A stretch of DNA of 64,000 nt from Rufibacter ruber (GTDB lineage Bacteria > Bacteroidota > Bacteroidia > Cytophagales > Hymenobacteraceae): positions 62,001-126,000 of the forward strand of contig NZ_LRMM01000005.1 of the NCBI RefSeq assembly GCF_001647275.1. The letters run 5' to 3'. Shown in pieces: positions 52,137 to 58,533 of the stretch; position 1 is the stretch's first letter; each line of letters opens with the position of its first letter. The notes under the pieces were generated by a model that saw only the letters and a list, made by a program, of their open reading frames with translations, ran no database searches and had not been told where the DNA came from. A program made the position numbers and the translations under genes.

Positions 52137-53260
52137 TCAGGCGAAGAAATGTTGCACCTGCTCCACCACATAGTGTTGCTCCCCTTCGGTCATACCCGGG
52201 TAAAGCGGAAGGCTGAGACTGGTAGCCGCCAACGCCTCTGTTACGGGCAAGCCCCCTTTTCTCACCCCCAGATGGCCGTAAGCTTTCTGCAAGTGGGCCG
52301 GCACCGGATAATGCACCAGGGTGCTGATACCTTTTTTCTGCAGGTATTGCTGCAATGCATCACGCTGCCGCGTTCTGACCACGTACAGATGAAACACCGG
52401 CTCAGTCCCGGGGGGAACTTCTGCCGGGCACTCCAGATCCCCCACCCCCGCCAACTGCTGGCTGTAACTTCTGGCCAATCTCCTCCTCTCCTCATTGAGC
52501 TGCCCCAGATACGGGAGTTTCACTGAAAGCACGGCGGCCTGCAGAGAATCCAGGCGGGAGTTCACGCCGGGCAGCTCATACGCGTACCGCTGGGACTGCC
52601 CGTAGTTCTGGTATTTCCGGATAAAGTTCAGCCGCTCCAGATCCTGGCTCACCACGGCACCCGCGTCTCCCACCGCCCCCAGGTTTTTGGTTGGGTAAAA
52701 ACTGAAGGCGTTCACATGCCCAAACGAACCTACTTGCCGGCCGCCACCACCGCCCCGTGCGCCTGCGCACAGTCTTCTACCACCAGAATGCCCTTCTCCT
52801 GCGCCACCTGCATGATCTGGGGCATGGGGCACGGCAACCCAAATAAATGAACCGGTATCACTGCCTTTGTGTGCTGGGTAATGGCTTGGTTAACGGCCTG
52901 GGCGGTGAGGTTGTAGGTTTTCTCATCTGGGTCCAGCAGCACAGGAGTAGCCCCCACCTGCTGCACCGCATTGATGGTGGCAATGAAACTGTTCCCCGGC
53001 AGCAATACGTCATCTCCGGGGCCAACCCCTAACGCCCGCAGACTCAGTACCAGGGCGTCAAACCCGTTACCGACACCTACTGCCTCTTTTACCCCAATAT
53101 AATCACTAAAACTTCGCTCAAACTCCTGAACGGAAGCACCCAAAATGAACTGCTGCCTCCGGTACTCCTCTACCAGCGTCTGCTCAATTCGTGCATGTAT
53201 TCCGTCAGGGAAGTCTCTGAACGTGAAGAAGGGTACTTGCATGTTGTTCTCCTGTGTCAT
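52137..53260 (-). pseudogene. DegT/DnrJ/EryC1-family sugar aminotransferase, frameshifted
   Basis: PLP-dependent 3-amino-sugar aminotransferase (FdtB/QdtB-like). The first frame from the ATG at 53260 reads VPFFTFRDFPDGIHARIEQT ... VVEDCAQAHGAVVA; the second continues RQVGSFGHVNAFSFYPTKNLGAVGDAG with the catalytic Lys and runs to the C-terminus. The break is at about 52736-52745: the conserved GAVVAGRQVGSFG needs GCG-GGC-CGG, but one G is missing (GCGGCCGG). Everything else is intact, so a sequencing error or a very recent mutation is likely. It would transaminate the keto sugar made by the FdtA-like enzyme. Confidence 0.88.
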
Positions 53261-53270
53261 GGCCTGCTCC

Positions 53271-54200
53271 TTACTTCCAGGTGAGCAGATACCGCTCCTG
53301 CAGCATGGCCCTGGCCCCCATGCTCTCTTTGAAGTAATACAGCTGCTCATTGATATATGGCGGGCCAGGGGAAGTCCCAAAGCTAAAATACCGTTTCTGG
53401 CCCTGATACGCAGAGAAAATCTTGTCCAGCAGATACGGGGTGGCCCCCAGTGCCTTCCCTTCTTCCCCCATGCCAATGTATTGGGCGTGCACTACCTGCT
53501 CTGTTACAAATACCACCGTCCCGCCTAAAAGCTCCTGCCCCTGGAACACCCCGTACAATACAATATTCTCCGGAAAACTCCTTGCCAACTGCCGGAGTTC
53601 TTCTACTGAATGCGTGGGATATACCCTGTACTTGGTTTGGAGCAGTTCCTGCATGATTTGCATAAACGCAGAGAGATTCTCACTCCTTCTCACTTCCAAG
53701 GCAGCTTTCTTTGCTTTCTGCACCGCCCATTTCACCCCTTTTGAATACTTTCTGGGTGCCGAAAGATCTAGTACGCTCACCAAATCCCGGGCCGTCATTT
53801 CTGCCCCCAACTGGGTCAGCACCGCCACATCTTCATTAGACGGCAACTGGTGGTAACACGCCGGAATCGCTTTGTACACCAGGGCATGAATATTTTGCGA
53901 CTTTAAATAGACTTTCAAGGCCGAAAACACCTCCCGCATTCCCAAAAAAGTCATAGCAGCGTCACAGAGAACGCCGCCAAATGTGAGGCCATTGTGTGAA
54001 TACAGCGTCTCTCCCTGCACATGCGCCGGCAAGACGGCTACCAGCCTGTTCTTTTGGAAGAACAGCAAAGACTCGTCCTGAAACCGGGAGGAATGGTACC
54101 CCATGTAGCGCCGCTGAAACATGAAATGCCCGTTCTTTGCGCGTTGCACAAAAGCATTCCACTCATTCTCATACGCGCTTGTGTATTTGATGACGTCCAT
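53271..54200 (-). CDS. FemAB/GNAT-like transferase of the amino-sugar cluster
   Basis: 309 residues. HFMFQRRYMGYHSSRFQDESLLFFQ opens a GNAT-like N-terminal domain; the second half has VVFVTEQVVHAQYIGMGEEGKALGATPYLLDKIF, a CoA-binding-like pattern. FGTSPGPPYINEQLYYFKESMGA ends it. Its place between the FdtA-like and aminotransferase genes suggests N-acylation of the amino sugar (FdtC-like role), but the family differs from the left-handed-helix FdtC. It ends 10 bp before the aminotransferase start. Confidence 0.72.
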   Translation of the reverse strand: MDVIKYTSAYENEWNAFVQRAKNGHFMFQRRYMGYHSSRFQDESLLFFQKNRLVAVLPAHVQGETLYSHNGLTFGGVLCDAAMTFLGMREVFSALKVYLKSQNIHALVYKAIPACYHQLPSNEDVAVLTQLGAEMTARDLVSVLDLSAPRKYSKGVKWAVQKAKKAALEVRRSENLSAFMQIMQELLQTKYRVYPTHSVEELRQLARSFPENIVLYGVFQGQELLGGTVVFVTEQVVHAQYIGMGEEGKALGATPYLLDKIFSAYQGQKRYFSFGTSPGPPYINEQLYYFKESMGARAMLQERYLLTWK

Positions 54201-54223
54201 GGGTTCTTCTCCGGCGGGCTTGG

Positions 54224-54628
54224 TTACTTTGCCAGAAGCTTCAAAAACTCCTGGTACTCCCTGATATAGTCTGACTCTTCAAAACATGTGGAGGTCATGC
54301 AACAGAGAATAGCATCTGCTGCAGGATGTACCGCAATCCAGCACAGCGGCGGTATGTACAGCCCCTGGGAGATATCTGACAGCTCAAAGGCCTTTTTGCC
54401 CCGGGCAGTCTGCGTATGCACCACCACGCTCCCTTGCACTACCGTCAGCACCTCTTTGGTGGTGCGGTGGGCGTGCCCCCCGCGCACGGTGTCAGCCCCG
54501 TTAGGGTACACCCAGAAAACCCGCTGCACGGCAAAGGGCAGACCAGCGGCGTCTTGGGTGGAAACTAACGTGCCCCCGGCATCTGAAAAGGTTGAAAACG
54601 GCAGTAGGTAAGGTTCTGATGGCATCAT
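54224..54628 (-). CDS. FdtA/QdtA-type sugar 3,4-ketoisomerase (cupin)
   Basis: 134 residues from the tandem ATG at 54628/54625. The cupin motif is GGHAHRTTKEVLTVVQGSVV with VYPNGADTVRGGHAHR (metal-free His pair), and the family end is YIPPLCWIAVHPAADAILC. It interconverts dTDP-4-keto-6-deoxyhexoses. It is first in the minus-strand run, which fits a dTDP-3-amino-3,6-dideoxyhexose pathway. rmlA and rmlB are not in the window. Confidence 0.88.
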   Translation of the reverse strand: MMPSEPYLLPFSTFSDAGGTLVSTQDAAGLPFAVQRVFWVYPNGADTVRGGHAHRTTKEVLTVVQGSVVVHTQTARGKKAFELSDISQGLYIPPLCWIAVHPAADAILCCMTSTCFEESDYIREYQEFLKLLAK

Positions 54629-55010
54629 TTGCCCCCAAGTTACGCAAACCCGCCAGAATGGTAACAATAGTAGCGCCAAGAGCAAGAACCAAGATCCGCC
54701 TACCCCCTTCGCCCATCCTTTGATCCCTCCCCTACAGAATAGCTTCCTAATTCAACCGGCTGCGCCGCGTCCGGTTCTAGACGCTGCAGGCTCTCCTTTT
54801 AAGCTAAACCAGTAGACCGCTCCCCGTGCCTGAGCATAAGGCATGTTTCTATCCTGGGTGAATTCCAGGCCCCTATTCTGCCAAGCCCACAGAGCGGCAA
54901 CCGGTATTCCCTATACCGCACCACGGCCTTTGAACCAGAGATGACATCTGGTGGCCGTGCCGGTGCGGTTCCTCCTATTTTATCAGGCACGGGGGCCTGT
55001 CTGCTTCAAC

Positions 55011-55050
55011 CTGTTTTAGGGCTATTTTCTGGAAAACAGCCCCAAAACGC
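55011..55050. repeat. CTGTTTT palindrome, copy 32
   Basis: CTGTTTTAGGGCTATTTT / AAAACAGCCCCAAAAC. In a divergent spacer, 27 bp before the yigZ -7 element. Confidence 0.9.
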
Positions 55051-55076
55051 ACTTCTGCCCTTTCCTAAATACTTCG

Positions 55077-55084
55077 TAATTTTG
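55077..55084 (+). promoter_or_regulatory. -7 element at the yigZ start
   Basis: TAATTTTG matches TAnnTTTG and ends 6 bp before the ATG, so transcription may start at or next to the start codon (leaderless). Confidence 0.5.
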
Positions 55085-55090
55085 CGTTCC

Positions 55091-55678
55091 ATGCAGGATA
55101 CCTACCGCACCATAGCCGCACCCGTTGAGGGGTTGTACAAAGAGAAAGGCAGCAAGTTTATTGCCAAGGCGTACCCGGTGCGCTCTGAAGAGGAGGTGAA
55201 AGAGATCCTGCAAGCCCTGCGCAAAGAATTCTTTGACGCCCGCCACCACTGCTACGCGTACCTGCTGGGGGCTGACCGGGCCACCTACCGCGCCAATGAT
55301 GACGGTGAGCCCAACCACTCAGCGGGAGACCCCATCCTGGGGCAGATCAAATCTGCAGATCTGAGCAATGTGCTGGTGGTGGTGATCCGGTATTTTGGCG
55401 GCATCAAGCTGGGCGTGGGCGGCCTCATTCACGCCTACAAAACCGCCACCGCTGAGGCATTGGCCCAGGCCTACGTAGTAGAACGCCATGAAACCACGTT
55501 CCTCACGGTCCAATTCAGTTATGAGCAGATGAATGACGTGATGCGGGTGGTGAAAGACTATGACCTTCTGGTTCGGCAGCAGGACTTTCAGCTGGATTGC
55601 CAACTCACCGTAGAGGTGCGCACCAGCCTGGCCCCGCAACTAGAAGAGCAGTTCTCCAAACTGGGCCGCCTGCGTTAG
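55091..55678 (+). CDS. YigZ/IMPACT family protein
   Basis: 195 residues from the ATG at 55091. KGSKFIAKAYPVRSEEEVKEIL, ARHHCYAYLLG, DDGEPNHSAGDPILGQI and YFGGIKLGVGGLIHAYK are the UPF0029 hallmarks, followed by the C-terminal ferredoxin-like domain. The role is unclear; proposed RNA or ribosome binding. Confidence 0.95.
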   Translation: MQDTYRTIAAPVEGLYKEKGSKFIAKAYPVRSEEEVKEILQALRKEFFDARHHCYAYLLGADRATYRANDDGEPNHSAGDPILGQIKSADLSNVLVVVIRYFGGIKLGVGGLIHAYKTATAEALAQAYVVERHETTFLTVQFSYEQMNDVMRVVKDYDLLVRQQDFQLDCQLTVEVRTSLAPQLEEQFSKLGRLR

Positions 55679-55703
55679 AATTCTCACCGCCTTCCCAACC
55701 TTA

Positions 55704-55866
55704 AGAGCTTGTTTAAATTTTGATTTTGCAAGCGAAAACGGGGAGCGAAAGGTTCTTCTATAGCGTTTTTTGAGCAGCATACGCCCCGCTATGGTGCGAG
55801 TCAACCGCGAAGTCAGGTTCTTTTGATACCCGTTTGCAGTGCAAAAGGCAAATTTAAACATGCTCT
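55704..55866. repeat. 163-bp foldback (MITE-like) element
   Basis: Terminal inverted repeats AGAGCTTGTTTAAATTT (55704-55720) and AAATTTAAACATGCTCT (55850-55866), 16 of 17 paired, with weaker pairing inwards (TTTTGCA/TGCAAAA-type). No ORF. The ends resemble those of small insertion sequences, so it is probably a non-autonomous derivative. Confidence 0.75.
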
Positions 55867-55986
55867 AAACCCACCCCGTCCCTCAGGTGGTGGCTCTCTT
55901 TGTCTGCCTCTCTTTTTGGAGCACAACATCTTTTAACTCCCCGGTTCACGTTACCTTCTTAAAAACTAGCCGTAAGGCAGCTACCT

Positions 55987-56040
55987 TGGCGCGGGACTTC
56001 AGTCTTGTGACGCAGATGGTGCAATTCTCCAGACACCCCG
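55987..56040. repeat. decayed RAYT-type REP
   Basis: GGCGCGGGACTTCAGTCTTG followed by GATGGTGCAATTCTCCAGAC: the same order of hairpin and GATGGTGNAGTCTCCAGAC as the left part of 5834-5970, with several substitutions. Confidence 0.55.
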
Positions 56041-56295
56041 GGAGCCGTCTTTGATCTCTAAAGGCAATTTTAGACCAGCTTACCACAACCTTAGGGAGCA
56101 CATCCTCCTTCGGCCAAAGGCCGAAAATGCCCCGGGAGGCTCTGGTTCATAAACGTCAACGGCGGCGGCGGTAACACACATAATCCTGTAACAGCCCCTG
56201 GCGTCGCTTCAGAAGAACGCATTTTGCCAGCGGCCTTTCTGGCCCCTTTTAAAGAACCTGGCTTCGGCAACGCCGAGGCCAAAAGCGGCCCCTTT

Positions 56296-56334
56296 CTGTT
56301 TCCGCCTGTTTTTCAGAAAACAGGCCGGAAACAG
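56296..56334. repeat. CTGTTTT palindrome, copy 33
   Basis: CTGTTTCCGCCTGTTTTT / AAAACAGGCCGGAAACAG; the outer TTTCC/GGAAA change is compensated. Confidence 0.92.
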
Positions 56335-56444
56335 GTCAGCCTTGCAAGCCAGATTTTCGTACCTTTTGAGCCGTTGGCCCTGCTGGGCACCCGGCCCCCT
56401 TGCTGGTGCGGGGAAGGCTGCGCCGTTTTTGAACCTGATTGTGC

Positions 56445-57569
56445 ATGACAGATTACCATATCCCTAAGCGGCTTCGGCCGGACACTATCTCCCGGAAGGC
56501 CGGGCAGCGGCCGGGGTCGCTGGCCCTGCCGGAGAACGCCCTTGCGCCCCGGTTTTTCCTGATTTCTTACGGGCCTGATTTTTTTCTGGAGCAGGAGCAC
56601 CAGGGCTATGACAGCCTCATGCACACGTTCAGGGAACACCCGCAGGCCAAGCACTGGCTTGATGTACGGGGCTACGCCGATGTGCCGGTGCTGGAACGCA
56701 TGATGGCTGATTTCCAGATCCACCCGCTGCAGATGGAAGACATAGTCAATGATTACCAGCGCCCCAAGGTGGAAGACGAAACCGACCGCCTGTTCATTGT
56801 GTCCCGCATGATTGAGTTCAATGAGGAGCACAAGCTGGAAGACCGGCAACTCACCCTGCTCACCGGCCCCAACTATGTGCTGACCTTCCAGAGTGACTAC
56901 CATGACTGCCTGGACGTGCTGCGGGACCGCATCAGGTCGGGCAAGGGTACTATCCGGAAACGCCCCGTCATGTCGCTCACCCACGGCATTTTAGACGTGA
57001 TCACTGACTACTATTTTCCGGCCATGGCCAAGATTGGCGACTACGCAGAGGAGCTGGAAGACTGCCTGTTTGAGAACCCCGGCCGCCAACTGCTCACCCA
57101 GATCCTGGACCTGAAGCGCGAGGTGGTGAAGCTGCGCCGCACGGTGTGGCAGGAGCGGGACAAGATCAACGAGCTGCTGCGCATGGATGAGGAGGTGATT
57201 CCGGCGGAGCTGAAAATCTACTTCCGGGACGTGTATGACCACGCCGTGCAGCTCATGGACCTGGTAGACAACTACAAGGAGACCACCAGCAACCTCTCAG
57301 ACCTGTACCTCTCAAACGTGAGCAACCGCATGAATGAGGTCATGAAAGTATTGACCATCATCTCCACCATCTTTATTCCGTTGAGTTTTATTGTGGGGTT
57401 GTACGGCATGAACTTTTCGCGGGAGAACCCCCGCGGCGGTATCAATGAGTGGAACATGCCGGAGCTGTACCACCCGTACGGGTATGTGTACCTGCTCACT
57501 TTTATGGGGTTGGTGGTCACCGGCATGGTGTATTTCTTCTACCGCAAAGGCTGGCTCAGTAATAAGTAG
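56445..57569 (+). CDS. corA: CorA-type magnesium/cobalt transporter
   Basis: 374 residues from the ATG at 56445. Large N-terminal cytoplasmic alpha/beta domain, long helices (PGRQLLTQILDLKREVVKLRRTVWQ), then two C-terminal transmembrane helices with the gate motif YGMNF and the basic end YRKGWLSNK. It moves Mg2+ (or Co2+) across the inner membrane as a pentamer. An imperfect TACCTTTTG lies near 56360 upstream. Confidence 0.95.
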   Translation: MTDYHIPKRLRPDTISRKAGQRPGSLALPENALAPRFFLISYGPDFFLEQEHQGYDSLMHTFREHPQAKHWLDVRGYADVPVLERMMADFQIHPLQMEDIVNDYQRPKVEDETDRLFIVSRMIEFNEEHKLEDRQLTLLTGPNYVLTFQSDYHDCLDVLRDRIRSGKGTIRKRPVMSLTHGILDVITDYYFPAMAKIGDYAEELEDCLFENPGRQLLTQILDLKREVVKLRRTVWQERDKINELLRMDEEVIPAELKIYFRDVYDHAVQLMDLVDNYKETTSNLSDLYLSNVSNRMNEVMKVLTIISTIFIPLSFIVGLYGMNFSRENPRGGINEWNMPELYHPYGYVYLLTFMGLVVTGMVYFFYRKGWLSNK

Positions 57570-57570
57570 C

Positions 57571-57614
57571 GCCTGTTTTGGGTCTGTTTTCCAGAAAACA
57601 GGCTCAAAACAGGC
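57571..57614. repeat. CTGTTTT palindrome, copy 34
   Basis: GCCTGTTTTGGGTCTGTTTT / AAAACAGGCTCAAAACAGGC, 2 bp past the corA stop. Confidence 0.9.
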
Positions 57615-57630
57615 CTTCAAGCTACCCACT

Positions 57631-57663
57631 AAAAAAGGCGCCCCTTTTGGGAGCGCCTTTTTT
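57631..57663. terminator. bidirectional terminator between corA and yceI
   Basis: AAAAAAGGCGC / GCGCCTTTTTT stem with a second short CCC/GGG stem, flanked by A- and T-runs. Confidence 0.9.
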
Positions 57664-57686
57664 GTTCCTGTAATTTTGTGTGCTGC

Positions 57687-58277
57687 TTATTTCTTAGCTA
57701 CCAGATTGATGTCTAGCACAAAGTCATTGCTGATGGCTTTATCGCCCAGGTTGTCAAAGAAGCTGCCTGACCCGTATTTGATGTCATATTTGGTTCTGTC
57801 AACGGTTACCTTGGCGTTGGCTTTGATCTGGTTACCGGCGTGCTGGATAGTAGCCGGGAACTGGATGGGCTTGGTGATGCCTTTGATGGTCAGGTCACCA
57901 GACACCAGGTACTGGCCTTTGCCGGTGGCTTTCGCGTTTTTGATCACCAGGGTAGACGTTGGGTATTTGGCGGTCCCAAAGAAATCTTCTGACTTCAGGT
58001 GACCCACCAGGTTCTGGTTCATTTTAGCATCAGAGATGTCTGTGCAGGCAATAGAACCCATGTCAATGGTAAAGGTACCCCCTAGAATGTTCTTGCCGTC
58101 GCTAACCAGTTTACCATCTGCAATACTGATGGTGCCTGAGTGCTCACCAGTCACCTTGGTGCCTACCCAGGCCACTTTAGACTGATTGGCTACTACTTTG
58201 TAGTCTGCGCCTTTGCCTGCAAATGCGAATGTTACCAACGCTACCAGCGCTGCTAAAACGGTGTTTCTTAGTTTCAT
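57687..58277 (-). CDS. YceI-family periplasmic protein
   Basis: 196 residues with signal peptide (MKLRNTVLAALVALVTFAFAGKG). YceI lipocalin-like barrel: NQSKVAWVGTKVTGEHSGTI, SKEDFFGT-type HLKSEDFFGTAKYPTS and GDLTIKGITKPIQFPA. YceI proteins bind isoprenoids such as polyprenyl chains. It has a full promoter and a terminator of its own. Confidence 0.95.
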   Translation of the reverse strand: MKLRNTVLAALVALVTFAFAGKGADYKVVANQSKVAWVGTKVTGEHSGTISIADGKLVSDGKNILGGTFTIDMGSIACTDISDAKMNQNLVGHLKSEDFFGTAKYPTSTLVIKNAKATGKGQYLVSGDLTIKGITKPIQFPATIQHAGNQIKANAKVTVDRTKYDIKYGSGSFFDNLGDKAISNDFVLDINLVAKK

Positions 58278-58305
58278 TTCTTTTTGACTTACTGTTTAAG
58301 TGCTG

Positions 58306-58335
58306 CAAATGTATAAACAATTAATGTACATACAA
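58306..58335 (-). promoter_or_regulatory. promoter of yceI
   Basis: On the minus strand: TTG (58335-58333), 19-bp spacer, TACATTTG (58313-58306). Leader about 22-28 nt. Confidence 0.72.
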
Positions 58336-58433
58336 ATGTTGTGCAGAAAAAAAATTTTGTCAACCCCGTCAAATAATCCCAAGTCTGTCAGCAAGAAAGC
58401 CCCTCTGCCTGTCTGCCACCAGGAAAGCCCCCG

Positions 58434-58473
58434 CTGTTTTAGGGCTGTTTTCCAGAAAACAGCCCTAAAACAG
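58434..58473. repeat. CTGTTTT palindrome, copy 35
   Basis: CTGTTTTAGGGCTGTTTT / AAAACAGCCCTAAAACAG: perfect arms with AGGGC/GCCCT in place of AGGCC/GGCCT. 60 bp past the stop of the 901-residue gene. Confidence 0.95.
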
Positions 58474-58533
58474 CAGCAGAGTAGCCAAAAGAAGTAGAAG
58501 CCCCGGTGGGCAGAGGTGGAGCTGCAGCGCTAA

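Larger units (their letters stand above)
54629..55090. other. intergenic stretch between divergent genes
   Basis: Holds palindrome copy 32 and the yigZ promoter. A minus-strand ORF (54799-54990) shows no family features. Confidence 0.5.
55679..56444. other. gene-free stretch with foldback and REP remnants
   Basis: 766 bp holding the 163-bp foldback element, a decayed REP unit (55987-56040), a small TTCGGCC/GGCCGAA hairpin (56109-56127) and palindrome copy 33. ORFs here are translations of repeats. Confidence 0.6.

Noticed and set aside
54799-54990. 63-residue minus-strand ORF upstream of fdtA
   Set aside because: No start signal, no family features, low-complexity composition.
55640-55861. 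73-residue minus-strand ORF
   Set aside because: It lies almost wholly in the foldback element and overlaps the end of yigZ.
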